NCBI RefSeq assembly: GCF_013618625.1
Contig: NZ_JABRWO010000014.1
Location: 62,001-126,000, forward strand
Length of the DNA: 64,000 nt
From: Bremerella alba
GTDB taxonomy: Bacteria; Planctomycetota; Planctomycetia; Pirellulales; Pirellulaceae
Direction: 5' to 3'
The position numbers were made by a program, and so were the translations under genes. Below are positions 21,090 to 31,209 of the stretch, piece by piece (the stretch's first letter is position 1; the number at the start of each line of letters is the position of its first letter). Below the pieces are notes generated by a model. The model had not been told where the DNA came from. It saw nothing but the letters and a program-made list of their open reading frames with translations, and ran no database searches.

Positions 21090-21249
21090 GGTAGACCTTT
21101 CCTGGTACGAAGCGGAGCTTCGCCCCTGTGTTGGTAAATGGACTGGCGCTACGGCACCAATCTGGCTGTTGAATTTCAAGATTTTGGTTTTCCAGTCATG
21201 GCGTCCCGAAGCCCCTGAACCGGGACGCCGCGTCAGTCGTTGGACGGTC

Positions 21250-22641
21250 TTAACTCAGGTTCTGAATCAAGTCGACCAGCGGAAGGAACAGTGCGACCAC
21301 AATGAACCCGACTGAAAAGCCGAGGAACACGATCAGCAACGGTTCCATGATCTTGGTGAGTGAATCGGTGAGCACCGAGACGTCTTCGTCGTAGGTGTCG
21401 GCCACCTTGTACAACATGGTGTCGAGTTCACCCGTCTCTTCCCCCACGTCGATCATGTTGGTCACAAACAGTTCGACCATTCGTCGCCGCAGTGTCAGGA
21501 AGTACCAACCGGCACCAATGGCACCGGCCACGCCGACTGCCTGCCAAGCAAACGGCTGCATCGCAGGAATGAAGAAGAATGACGCAAAAGGGGCCACCGG
21601 AAAGACAACCCATAGGAAAAGCGCGATCGGATGGAAGGGAGCCCGACAGTTCTCTTCCATTGGCTTGAAGATCGATTCACCCTCTTTGACCGATTCTGAA
21701 ACGTTGTGATACATACGCTCGAACATCGCGTTGCCGCTCGTATCGCGGGCAATGTTCAGGCATTCCAGAATGGGAACACCGGAGGAAATCAGTGTGCCCA
21801 GTGTTCGCGTGGTACGGGCAAGGACGTTCTTCTCGACCAGGCCGCCAAAGATGGGAATGTTCAGGAAGAACAAGTCCCAGCCCATACGGCCATGTTTAAA
21901 TTTGCGAAGCAGCTTCACGAACAGGAACACGGCCACCGGAATCAGCGGGATACAGTACCAGTAATTGACCACCCCGTTACTGATGGTGATCAGCAACTCG
22001 GTTGGGGCGGGCAAATCGAGCTCGAATTCTTCGAAGATCTGACGGAACGTCGGCACGATCTTGATCATGATAAACGTCAAGATACCGACGGCCACGGTGA
22101 TCACCACGCACGGATAGATCATCGCCCCTTGCACCTTGCGGCGAAGGTCGGCGTCGCGTTCCATGAAGTCGGCTAGACGCATCAGAATGACTTCCAACGC
22201 ACCGCCCGCTTCACCAGCACGAATCATATTCACGTACAAGCGGTTGAAGCACTTAGGGCATTTGGCCATGGCCTCGGACAGGCCGGCCCCCGATTCGATG
22301 TCTTCGCAGACATCCATCAAGCTGTTTTTGAGTCGGCCTGGTTTGGCCTGTTGTTCGAGAATTTTGAGACTTCGCAGAATCGGCAGACCCGCGTTCTGCA
22401 GAATGGCCAACTGCCGCGTGAACGTGGTGAGTTGTCGATGGCTGACGCCGCCGATGGCGAAGCCCCGATTGGTTTTTTTACCCTGAGCTTTCTTTTCCCG
22501 CGACTTCTTTTCGTTAATCCGAGTAACGAAGTAGCCCATCTGCCGAATGGTAGCCTGGGCATCGTCTTCGGTCGGGGCCTCGATGACGTCGCGGATCTCC
22601 TGACCTTGAGCGTCCATCGCTTCAAATTGATAGGTTGGCAT
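21250..22641 (-). CDS. pilC: PilC/GspF inner-membrane platform protein
   Basis: 463 residues. It begins MPTYQFEAMDAQGQEI, the normal N-terminus of this family. Two GspF (T2SSF) domains follow, each with the cytoplasmic helical bundle and hydrophobic segments: LTTFTRQLAILQNAGLPILR near residue 65 and RTTRTLGTLISSGVPILECL near 270. The C-terminal helix is EPLLIVFLGFSVGFIVVALFLPL. The protein anchors the assembly ATPase at the inner membrane. It lies between the PilB gene and the prepilins, as in many pilus/type II secretion operons. Confidence 0.95.
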   Translation of the reverse strand: MPTYQFEAMDAQGQEIRDVIEAPTEDDAQATIRQMGYFVTRINEKKSREKKAQGKKTNRGFAIGGVSHRQLTTFTRQLAILQNAGLPILRSLKILEQQAKPGRLKNSLMDVCEDIESGAGLSEAMAKCPKCFNRLYVNMIRAGEAGGALEVILMRLADFMERDADLRRKVQGAMIYPCVVITVAVGILTFIMIKIVPTFRQIFEEFELDLPAPTELLITISNGVVNYWYCIPLIPVAVFLFVKLLRKFKHGRMGWDLFFLNIPIFGGLVEKNVLARTTRTLGTLISSGVPILECLNIARDTSGNAMFERMYHNVSESVKEGESIFKPMEENCRAPFHPIALFLWVVFPVAPFASFFFIPAMQPFAWQAVGVAGAIGAGWYFLTLRRRMVELFVTNMIDVGEETGELDTMLYKVADTYDEDVSVLTDSLTKIMEPLLIVFLGFSVGFIVVALFLPLVDLIQNLS

Positions 22642-22713
22642 GGCTACGTCCGGCTTTTGCTTTTAGGGTCAAATTTGGGTGTACTTTGATTGCTGGCCAG
22701 CAATTGTTTTGTC

Positions 22714-24438
22714 TTAGTCGACGACCGTTTCGCGAAGCACTTCATCGAGGGTGGTTAGCCCATCAAATGCAAGTTGTAAACCGGCATCACGCAGCGGCGT
22801 CATGCCAAACTTCCGGGCTTCCTCTCGCAACTCGTCCGTCGACGTGTTTTGCATGATCATCGAGCGAATGTCATCGTTCATGATCATCAATTCAAAAATG
22901 CCAATACGGCCTTTGTATCCGGTTCCGTTGCAGTTTTCGCAGCCAGCCCCTTTGAAGAACTTGCGGCCTGCTAACTCTTCCTCTTTCAATTCCAAGAGGA
23001 AGAGGGCATCTTTGGAAGGCTCGTGTTCTTGGCGGCATTGGCTACAAACGCGGCGCACCAAACGCTGAGCCAAAATGGCTTCGACGGTCGCCGAGATCAT
23101 GAACGTGGGAATTCCCATGTCCTTGAGACGCGTGATGGTGGACGGGGCGTCGTTGGTGTGCAATGTGCTGAACACCAAGTGCCCCGTGAGGGAGGCCTGA
23201 ATCGCGATTTCGCCGGTCTCCAGGTCGCGGATCTCACCCACCAGAATTACGTCGGGGTCTTGTCGCAAAATGGCTCGCAAGCAGATGGCAAATGTGTTGC
23301 CGATATCTGCGTCGATGGGAATCTGAATGATACCTTCGATGTCGTACTCGACGGGGTCTTCCGTCGTGATCAACTTCTCGTTGACAGAGTTCAGTTCGCT
23401 GAGCGCCGAGTATAGTGTGGTTGTCTTGCCGGAACCGGTGGGCCCGGTCACCAGCACAATCCCGTTAGGCTTATGCATGACCTGACGGAATTCCTTGAGG
23501 GTTGCGTCCCCCATGCCCACTTTTTCAATGTTGAGCGAAACCACGCTGCGGTCTAACAGCCGCATCACGACGCTCTCGCCAAACATGGTTGGCAGCACAC
23601 TCACGCGAAGGTCGACCGGGTGACCACCCACGGTCAGTTCGATGCGACCATCCTGCGGCATGCGACGCTCGGCGATGTCAAGGTTTGCCATCACTTTGAT
23701 ACGCGTGGTAATCGCGAAAGCCAAGTGACGCGGCGGGGGAACCATTTCAAAGAGGACCCCATCCGCTTTGATGCGGATGCGAAATTCTTCTTCAAAGGGC
23801 TCGAAGTGGATATCGCTCGCGTGGTCTTTAATCGCCATCAACAGCACCATGTTCAGCAGCTTGCGAACTGGGGCACTATCGGCGAGAGCTTCCGCGTCGG
23901 TAATATCGATCGGGCCGTCCCCTTCCAGGGCAGCGGCCGCTTTGGCAAGGTCGTTGTCGCCTTCTAAGTCGCGGACAAGTCCTTCGAAGCTCTCGGAATC
24001 TTCCGAGTAGTAACGATCGAGTGTTTTCTGGATGTCGCGTTCCGTGGCGACGACCGTTTTGACATCGTAACCCAAAAACTGCCGCAGCTCGTCTTGGGTC
24101 GACAGGTTCTGTGGTTCACAAGTTGCGACTGTCAGCTGGTTGTGGTCTTCCTCGTACGAAACCGGGATGACCTTATACAGTTGGGCCATCGGTTCAGTGA
24201 TACGACGAAGCAAATCTGGGGCAATCGAAACATCGTCCAGGCTGATAACCTGCATGTGCAGCTGTTCAGCCAAGGCTTGGGCCAATTGGTCGTCGGTAAT
24301 CAGATTCATATCCTCGGCGATCTTGCCAAGGGGCTGATGTTCGGCCTGGGCTTCTTGCTCTTCTAGCAGCAGTACGAGTTGCTCGTCGCTGATGAAGCCA
24401 AGGTCAACCAGAATCTGTCCAAGTCGGCGAACTGCCAT
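22714..24438 (-). CDS. pilB: PilB/GspE assembly ATPase (copy 1)
   Basis: 574 residues. An N-terminal MshEN/GspE_N domain (LGQILVDLGFISDEQLVLLL) precedes the ATPase core: Walker A GPTGSGKTTTLYSAL near residue 333, Asp box ITTEDPVEY, Walker B DPDVILVGEIRD and the His box TGHLVFSTLHTNDAP. The zinc-binding tetracysteine of extension ATPases is present (CSQCRQEHEP and CENCNGTGYKGRIG). It powers pilin polymerisation from the cytoplasm. It is followed by pilC 72 nt downstream and preceded by pilT. Confidence 0.96.
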   Translation of the reverse strand: MAVRRLGQILVDLGFISDEQLVLLLEEQEAQAEHQPLGKIAEDMNLITDDQLAQALAEQLHMQVISLDDVSIAPDLLRRITEPMAQLYKVIPVSYEEDHNQLTVATCEPQNLSTQDELRQFLGYDVKTVVATERDIQKTLDRYYSEDSESFEGLVRDLEGDNDLAKAAAALEGDGPIDITDAEALADSAPVRKLLNMVLLMAIKDHASDIHFEPFEEEFRIRIKADGVLFEMVPPPRHLAFAITTRIKVMANLDIAERRMPQDGRIELTVGGHPVDLRVSVLPTMFGESVVMRLLDRSVVSLNIEKVGMGDATLKEFRQVMHKPNGIVLVTGPTGSGKTTTLYSALSELNSVNEKLITTEDPVEYDIEGIIQIPIDADIGNTFAICLRAILRQDPDVILVGEIRDLETGEIAIQASLTGHLVFSTLHTNDAPSTITRLKDMGIPTFMISATVEAILAQRLVRRVCSQCRQEHEPSKDALFLLELKEEELAGRKFFKGAGCENCNGTGYKGRIGIFELMIMNDDIRSMIMQNTSTDELREEARKFGMTPLRDAGLQLAFDGLTTLDEVLRETVVD

Positions 24439-24498
24439 GAAATCGTCTCGTTGTCCGTCAGGTAGTTAAAAGGAAAAGGAGAGAAGCGTTGCGACCGG

Positions 24499-25599
<1,101 letters not shown>

Positions 25600-25970
25600 T
25601 GGCTCCCTTTTACCGCTGATGGAACCATCACCCTGGCGGGCCGTGAAGTAGTGGCCCTGCTGGGGGTGTTGGTCCAGCCTCTATCAGATCACGGGCGCTG
25701 AGACGATGTCTGTTCTGGTCGCTGCCCATCCGAGGCAATCGCCAAAACTCCCAGTGTGCCAAGCCGACCGTGAACTGCTGATGAATTTAGATTGAAAAGC
25801 GTTGGAAAAGCTGTCCTGATAGCAGTATTGTTGGGTTCTGCTACCCAAGACTCAAATAAGTCGTGCTATTTTCGCGTTTACGAACCCATGGCACGTAAAC
25901 GCTTGTTTTATCTCGATTTGCCGTTTTGTTGACGAGCAGGCTTATTGCTATGCCTTCTCGCCAGCCTTGG

Positions 25971-27692
25971 CTACTTCTCGACAACCTTGGCCACACGGAA
26001 GACTTCTTCTAATGATGTCTTGCCGAGCATAGCCTTTCTGACCCCGTCATCGAACAGGGTAGCCATGCCACTGGCGACGGCGGCCTTGCGGATATCTTGG
26101 GTCGCGGCTCCTTGGAACGCCAGCTCTCTAAGTCGTGCATTCATAGGCATTAACTCAAAAATACCCATGCGTCCCTTGTAACCGCTACGCTGGCAATTAC
26201 CGCATCCTCGACCCTTCATGAAGGTCGCTCCTTCGGCCATCTCCGGCGTTATGCCAGCAGCATCCAGGGATTCCTGAGATGGTTTGATCGGGCCCTTGCA
26301 TTTCTCGCAAATCACCCGGACAAGTCGCTGTGCCAGCACACCAATAATTGTACTAGAAACCAAGTACGAGGGAACACCCATGTCAATCAAACGTGTAATA
26401 GCACCGGGCGCATCGTTCGTGTGTAGAGTGCTGAAAACCAAGTGTCCAGTAAGTGAGGCTTGAATCCCCATAGAAGCTGTTTCACTATCGCGCATTTCAC
26501 CGACGAGGATAATATTAGGCGCTTGACGCAGCATGGCCTTAATAATCTTCGCGAAATCGAGCCCAATCGAGTGACGCACCTGGGTCTGATTAATCCCAGG
26601 CAGGTAATACTCGACAGGATCTTCGGCGGTGATAATTTTTGTGTCGGGACGGTTCAGCTCGTTCAGAGCAGCGTAGAGGGTGGTGGTCTTCCCCGAACCG
26701 GTGGGTCCGGTCACCAGCACGATACCATTGGGCCGCTTGATGAGATTGTTGAACTTGATGAAGTTCGCGTCCGACAAGCCTAACTGGCGAACCCCCACTT
26801 TGATGCTGTCTTTATCCAGGATCCGCATCACGATCGATTGACCGTGATTGGTGGGGATGACACTCACGCGAAGGTCGATGGTCTTCGTTCCGACGTCTGC
26901 CTTGATTCGTCCGTCCTGGCAGCGGCGACGCTCGGCGATGTCGATGCTTCCTAGAATTTTGAGGCGAGACAGGATCGCCCCGAGCATACGTCTGGGGGGG
27001 CTGTCACGTTCAATTAAGCGACCATCGATGCGATATCGAATGCGGACGCGATCTTCAAACGGCTCTACGTGGATGTCGGATGCCCGGAGTTGGACCGCTT
27101 CGTTGATCATCAACTGGACCAGCCGCACCACAGGTGCGCTTGTCTCGTCGATAGTCTCGTCACCGGCCATGGTCATGGTGTCTTGTTCCATGGTGTCGGT
27201 GAAGTCGATCGCCGTATCGGTGAATTCCTGCAGCATTGTATCTGCAGACTCACCTTCCTGTTGGCCGTAATAGCGGTTGATCGACTCGAGAATGTTCTCG
27301 CGAGGTGCCAGAGCGATTTCGACCTTCCGGTTTAGGATAAATCGAAGTTTATCGATTGTCCCCAAATCGAGCGGGTCGGCGATAATGACCTTTAAGGCAC
27401 CATCGTCCTCGGCCATCGGCATCACCACGTTTTCACGTGCGACCGATTCAGGCACTAATTCTACCGCTGACATCGGGATCCGGACTTCGTCTAGGTCAAT
27501 AAACTCAAGACCGTGTTCTTCCGCAACGGCCTTCATCACGTCGTTCGCACCGACGTAGCCGGAACGAATCAGTGCCTCGGGAACCGCGATTCCCTGAGCA
27601 TCGGCCATGGTTTCGGCCTCGCGCAATTGGTCGGGACCAACGAGGCCACGTCGAATCAGAATGTCCGCAAAATTTCCCAGGGTTCCAGCCAA
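25971..27692 (-). CDS. PilB/GspE assembly ATPase (copy 2), TTG start
   Basis: 573 residues. N-terminal MshEN-like region (ADILIRRGLVGPDQLREAE), Walker A GPTGSGKTTTLYAALNEL near residue 330, ITAEDPVEYYLPGINQTQV, Walker B APNIILVGEMRD and the zinc cysteines CEKCKGPIKP and CGNCQRSGYKGRMG. It is a paralogue of the 22714 gene with clearly different sequence, so this locus encodes two extension motors. The start is TTG at 27692, supported by GGAGGATAGCGCT immediately upstream. It is first in the cluster. Confidence 0.93.
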   Translation of the reverse strand: MAGTLGNFADILIRRGLVGPDQLREAETMADAQGIAVPEALIRSGYVGANDVMKAVAEEHGLEFIDLDEVRIPMSAVELVPESVARENVVMPMAEDDGALKVIIADPLDLGTIDKLRFILNRKVEIALAPRENILESINRYYGQQEGESADTMLQEFTDTAIDFTDTMEQDTMTMAGDETIDETSAPVVRLVQLMINEAVQLRASDIHVEPFEDRVRIRYRIDGRLIERDSPPRRMLGAILSRLKILGSIDIAERRRCQDGRIKADVGTKTIDLRVSVIPTNHGQSIVMRILDKDSIKVGVRQLGLSDANFIKFNNLIKRPNGIVLVTGPTGSGKTTTLYAALNELNRPDTKIITAEDPVEYYLPGINQTQVRHSIGLDFAKIIKAMLRQAPNIILVGEMRDSETASMGIQASLTGHLVFSTLHTNDAPGAITRLIDMGVPSYLVSSTIIGVLAQRLVRVICEKCKGPIKPSQESLDAAGITPEMAEGATFMKGRGCGNCQRSGYKGRMGIFELMPMNARLRELAFQGAATQDIRKAAVASGMATLFDDGVRKAMLGKTSLEEVFRVAKVVEK

Positions 27693-27840
27693 AGCGCTAT
27701 CCTCCGAGCGGAATAGTGAAAGAGAGTCGTTATTGAGAGAAAAAAGATAAGTGCATTACTAGCCTACCATGAGGCCAAGAATGCCGTTAAGCCTTTTGTG
27801 CGTGAATTTTACGTCTAATCACGCAATCTTATCATCCTTA

Positions 27841-27872
27841 AAGGGCAGGGGCTTCGTCAAGCTCCTGCCCTT
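27841..27872. terminator. Strong 14-bp hairpin, possible terminator
   Basis: AAGGGCAGGGGCTT (27841-27854) pairs with AAGCTCCTGCCCTT (27859-27872) with one G-U and a CGTC tetraloop. It lies between the end of the minus-strand proline-rich gene and the start of the PilB-2 gene. There is no strong T-tract, so function as a terminator is inferred from position. Confidence 0.5.
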
Positions 27873-27957
27873 CTAGGGGGGCGGTGTGTGCTTGCCTGCA
27901 AATGTATGACATCACGCAGAGATGTCCTGCCCCCGTGCGAGCTACTGAAAATAACAA

Positions 27958-28632
27958 TTAGGGAGCCCTACGCTGAGAAGCGTCAGAGGGCTGGGATTGT
28001 TCGCTTGGGTTGTTCGGGGCGCCATACTGCGGGACAGGTTTTGATCGGATTGACGGCAGTGTGTGTGAAGGTGGCACGTTATATCCTGGCAAATCTTTCG
28101 GTGGATTGCCCGCAGGCCGGTAAGGCTCGGCTGCTCTTGGGGCATGGTACGGCCGTGTTGAATAGGGGTTGGAAAGTTCTCGGGCTGCTTCCCATTGGCG
28201 GCGAGCCATCCCTCGTAGTTGATCGGCGAGGGCAAATTCGGATAAATGTTCGGCCTGAGCAGCCATCTCCTCCAGGTGCCGCGCATCGTGGCGGAACTTA
28301 TTGACCAACTCACGAACTTCTTTGTAGAGCTTGGTCCCGGGCCATTCTTCGTCAGAATTGTCACTTTCCGGAGGCTTCGCTTGAGAGTGATCTCGTTCGA
28401 TCCCTAGCGTTTTGGACTCAATCGAGTACTCAGGCCCTAATTGCTTGCGGATCTCTTCGACTTCTTTAAGCATGGAGCCATTAGAGCCTTCTGCGAACTT
28501 CCACTTCTTTTTCGCCCCAGATGCTTTCGATGACGGATCCTCGAGTTGGAACGCGGGTGGGTTCTCTTCCGCTAGCGAGATATTAGTCGCGAAAAGGATC
28601 AAGGTTGCCGCCATGATTAAGTGGTTCTGCAT
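27958..28632 (-). CDS. Secreted proline-rich protein of unknown function
   Basis: About 224 residues from the ATG at 28632 (an upstream TTG at 28671 is a weaker alternative). The N-terminus is a signal peptide (LIMAATLILFATNISLAEE). The middle is charged and helical (around residues 50-160, including EVRELVNKFRHDARHLEEMAAQAEHL), and the last 80 residues are rich in Pro, Tyr, Arg and Ser. I do not recognise a family. The low-complexity tail and signal peptide suggest a periplasmic or envelope protein. It is divergent from the outer-membrane barrel gene at 28785. Confidence 0.65.
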   Translation of the reverse strand: MQNHLIMAATLILFATNISLAEENPPAFQLEDPSSKASGAKKKWKFAEGSNGSMLKEVEEIRKQLGPEYSIESKTLGIERDHSQAKPPESDNSDEEWPGTKLYKEVRELVNKFRHDARHLEEMAAQAEHLSEFALADQLRGMARRQWEAARELSNPYSTRPYHAPRAAEPYRPAGNPPKDLPGYNVPPSHTLPSIRSKPVPQYGAPNNPSEQSQPSDASQRRAP

Positions 28633-28784
28633 CTTTCCGTTCCATGGATTGAAGGGGGGGGCTTTCAGCAAGCATCCCTAAAATTAGCAAATTCGACAAG
28701 GTTCACCAACTTTGACTCAAGAATCTGCATTGACGCCGAAGGAGGACGTTTCGATAATCCGCTGCCCGATTTGAGTAGCTATCA

Positions 28785-29663
28785 GTGAAAGTCCGCGAAG
28801 GTTGGTGGATGGGTCCTACGTTTAGTCATGGTTTCTTGGTGCTTCTGACGCTCAGCGTCATGGCTGGCGTTGCGCCTGTGGCAAACGCTCAGGAGTCGAA
28901 CTCATCCGAAGTTTCAACGTTAGAAGAGATTGAGCCACTCCCCCAGTCGATTCTCGAAGCAGAGACGATCGACGTAGATTCAAAGCACGCCTATGAGCAG
29001 CCAGTCTCGACAGAGAACTGGTTCGGCGGAAAGCAGGGGCACGGTCAGTTCTCGCATCGCTTCGACCTGGTGCATGATCACCCGGACGACCCTGCCCGGC
29101 ATATTGGTTTCGGGCAACCGCTGGCAGGTATGAGCTGGCGCAATCGCCCGATTCATGCGGATGTATTCGCTGGTGCGATCATGTTACAAAATCTCATTCC
29201 TGGTGAAGTCGAACAGGAAGGCTCGTTCTTCGATGGTGTGCGTTTAGGCTACGACTTCGATCACTACTGGGGAGCGGAGGTCCGATTAGGTTTGGCGGAA
29301 GGGCGTTTGACCTATCCAGCCAATGCCTCGTTCTCAGGAAAAAGCCAGCTGATTCTGCTCGACTATAACGTGCAGTTCTATCCGTGGGGTGACTCGGCCT
29401 GGCGACCTTACGCAACGCTTGGGCTTGGTGCCGCCGTGTTTCAATACGAAGACGCGATAGGACGAGATCGAGGTCAAGCTCAGGTATCAATGCCCTTTGG
29501 TTTGGGGCTAAAGTATTTCATTCATAAGCGGCTCGCTCTGCGATTCGAGTTGCTAGACAATATGACTCTTGGTGGCACCGACGCGAGTTCCTCAAGCAAC
29601 TTCTCGGTCACCGGCGGGTTTGAATACCGCTTTGGCGGTAGTGCTCCTGGCTATTTCCGTTGA
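28785..29663 (+). CDS. Outer-membrane beta-barrel protein (OmpA/OmpW-like fold)
   Basis: About 292 residues with a GTG start; an ATG at 28809 after AAGGTTGGTGG would also give a good signal peptide (GFLVLLTLSVMAGVAPVANAQES). The C-terminal 170 residues show alternating strand patterns: DGVRLGYDFDHYWGAEVRLG, LILLDYNVQFYPW, RPYATLGLGAAVFQYE, FGLGLKYFIHKRLALRFELL and a terminal SVTGGFEYRFGG. These are typical of small outer-membrane barrels (OMP_b-brl). It is probably a structural or porin-like surface protein. It is transcribed away from the proline-rich gene. Confidence 0.75.
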   Translation: MKVREGWWMGPTFSHGFLVLLTLSVMAGVAPVANAQESNSSEVSTLEEIEPLPQSILEAETIDVDSKHAYEQPVSTENWFGGKQGHGQFSHRFDLVHDHPDDPARHIGFGQPLAGMSWRNRPIHADVFAGAIMLQNLIPGEVEQEGSFFDGVRLGYDFDHYWGAEVRLGLAEGRLTYPANASFSGKSQLILLDYNVQFYPWGDSAWRPYATLGLGAAVFQYEDAIGRDRGQAQVSMPFGLGLKYFIHKRLALRFELLDNMTLGGTDASSSSNFSVTGGFEYRFGGSAPGYFR

Positions 29664-29811
29664 TCGAATCTGTGGTGGAACTTGGGCGGTGTGATTCCGT
29701 CGTCTTAGTGAAGGAGTTCCGAAGCGAAAGAGTTTTTGCGACGAATTCCGCGAGTAGCCACGGATAGGGGAACGGAGTCCTTATAGGCGACTCTTAAGAG
29801 TAACCGTGAAT

Positions 29812-29840
29812 CGTTCTCTCCTTCTGTAACTGAGAGAACG
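29812..29840 (+). terminator. 9-bp hairpin downstream of the barrel gene
   Basis: CGTTCTCTC (29812-29820) pairs with GAGAGAACG (29832-29840), with an 11-nt loop and no T-tract. It sits about 150 nt after the barrel gene's stop, so it is only a possible terminator. Confidence 0.35.
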
Positions 29841-29865
29841 CGACGGCATAGAAACGGAGCGTTAA

Positions 29866-29903
29866 CAAAAAAAGAGACGCGGTCACGATGTGACCGCGTC
29901 TCT
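29866..29903 (-). terminator. Rho-independent terminator of the cysteine-rich lipoprotein gene
   Basis: AGAGACGCGGTCAC (29873-29886) and GTGACCGCGTCTCT (29890-29903) form a perfect 14-bp stem with a 3-nt loop. On the minus strand it runs into a stretch of T residues. It lies 28 nt past the stop of the gene at 29932. Confidence 0.92.
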
Positions 29904-29931
29904 TCAAAAGCCCCCCTGGCTATTAGTTTGG

Positions 29932-30612
29932 TTACATGCTTCCGCGACCAAGGTTGTGCGGATGGCGTCCGGTTGTGGAAGTTGGGTAGCTTCGCATCGA
30001 TCCGGGGTTCATCTCGTACATGGTTTGATCGGATGGGGAAGCCGGCATAGGGGTGCCGTACTGCATAGGGACTTCCGAGTCGTACAGGATCGTCGACTCG
30101 CCTGGGAGCATTTGTTCATGGCTCACCATTTGCGATTTGGCTTGGCAGGCACAGCTGTTACAGGGGATGCCTTGGTCGCACATGCTAGAACAGCACTCAT
30201 CGCCACGACGGATGCCTGTGATGCCGGGGCGGCAGCGACCGCCGACTGGGCCGACATAGTTACCAAAGCAGTCGCAGGGATCGCATTTAGGTGGATCGGA
30301 AATCCATTCGCCCCAATAGACTTCATCCGAGCAACCCGCCGAGCATGTCAGGTTGTTGCGTAGATGTTGGCGAATTTCTGCGAAGGGTGGTTTGGGCAGG
30401 CAAACTTCGTAGTTGGGGCCGCAGCTTTTTGCGCAGGTCGTAGGGCAACCACACGAGTCGCCGCAGGTGGCACCGCAATCGTCGCAAGCGCATCCGGAAC
30501 TTGGAGAGAACTGCCCCATTTGGCATGAGTTGCAACTGGGAACGGTGCGGCAGCCGACCGTGGCCAGGAGGGCAACGGTGAATAAGCTGAGGATTAAGTG
30601 GCGTGACATCAT
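29932..30612 (-). CDS. Cysteine-rich lipoprotein
   Basis: About 226 residues from the ATG at 30612, preceded by AGGAAGC. The signal peptide ends in a lipobox-like LLATVGC, so the mature N-terminus is probably lipidated Cys. The first half is strikingly Cys-rich, including CNSCQMG, CACDDCGATCGDSCGCPTTC and further pairs (about 25 cysteines in the first 160 residues). The C-terminal 60 residues are Pro/Ser/Met-rich. I do not recognise a named family, but Cys-rich secreted proteins are common in planctomycete envelopes. Disulfide cross-linking or metal binding is inference. A strong terminator follows the gene. Confidence 0.75.
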   Translation of the reverse strand: MMSRHLILSLFTVALLATVGCRTVPSCNSCQMGQFSPSSGCACDDCGATCGDSCGCPTTCAKSCGPNYEVCLPKPPFAEIRQHLRNNLTCSAGCSDEVYWGEWISDPPKCDPCDCFGNYVGPVGGRCRPGITGIRRGDECCSSMCDQGIPCNSCACQAKSQMVSHEQMLPGESTILYDSEVPMQYGTPMPASPSDQTMYEMNPGSMRSYPTSTTGRHPHNLGRGSM

Positions 30613-30798
30613 GTCGAGAGCTTCCTGGTTCACATCAAACGAACCACCCTGAACTGTCAGGGCAGGGGGGAGTGGGAACGTGACTCAAGAACGACTATCG
30701 GCTAGGAAAGTTCGCATAATCGAGAGAATTGCCGTAATCGGCAAAGTTTGCCACAAAAAGGCGGGGGTGCTATCAATGCGGGCATGTCAGTCGGCGCA

Positions 30799-30837
30799 TA
30801 AAAAAACCGCTGTGATCCGCCCCCAGATGCACAACGG
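30799..30837 (-). terminator. Terminator-like hairpin 1
   Basis: Read on the minus strand, CCGTTGTG (30837-30830) pairs with CACAGCGG (30814-30807), with one G-U and a 15-nt loop, followed by a run of seven T. No annotated gene ends directly upstream of it on this strand, apart from the more distant membrane protein. Confidence 0.6.
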
Positions 30838-30978
30838 CTTTCTGCTCACGATTGAAATCGTGGCATTTCGCTATGTAATAGCATCGGTCAATTGCATGAC
30901 TTGCGCGATAGATGTTGCCGGGAAATTCGGGGAACCGCACTGTGTGAAGACGGCAGTTCCGGTCGGGAGGTCGCGCAT

Positions 30979-31014
30979 AAAAAAAGCCGTCAAGTGGGGC
31001 AGGTACTTGACGGC
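30979..31014 (-). terminator. Terminator-like hairpin 2
   Basis: GCCGTCAAGT (30986-30995) and ACTTGACGGC (31005-31014) form a perfect 10-bp stem; on the minus strand it is followed by seven T. It is the likely terminator of the membrane-protein gene ending at 31210, about 195 nt away. Confidence 0.8.
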
Positions 31015-31209
31015 CTTGACCAGGCGACCGAGGTCGCCAGTCATGATTGAGGAGAATGGACAGTGTCCATGTAGGTGTTGATCGGCATTGATCTCAAAAG
31101 ATAATAATCGCTGGTGAGATCGTTGGTAAAACTTACCTTCCCGGTAACAACTTGAAGTAACTATCTGTCTGATTTGCTTTAGATTCTGGAAATCAGGAAA
31201 TGGTTAGAA

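Larger units (their letters stand above)
30613..31209. other. 597-bp intergenic region with tandem minus-strand terminators
   Basis: No protein gene is supported; a plus-strand open frame of about 130 codons crosses both terminators and has no family features. Two terminator-type hairpins facing the minus strand lie about 170 nt apart, and the 5' flank of the lipoprotein gene lies at the left. A minus-strand small RNA ending at the second hairpin is possible. Confidence 0.5.

Noticed and set aside
27888-28304. Plus-strand open frame opposite the proline-rich secreted protein
   Set aside because: Antisense to a gene with a clear signal peptide; no start context.
29890-30363. Plus-strand open frame opposite the cysteine-rich lipoprotein
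   Set aside because: It is antisense to a gene with lipobox, ribosome site and terminator.
30680-31081. Plus-strand open frame of about 130 codons
   Set aside because: It crosses two terminator hairpins, has no family features or signal, and lies between genes of opposite strand.
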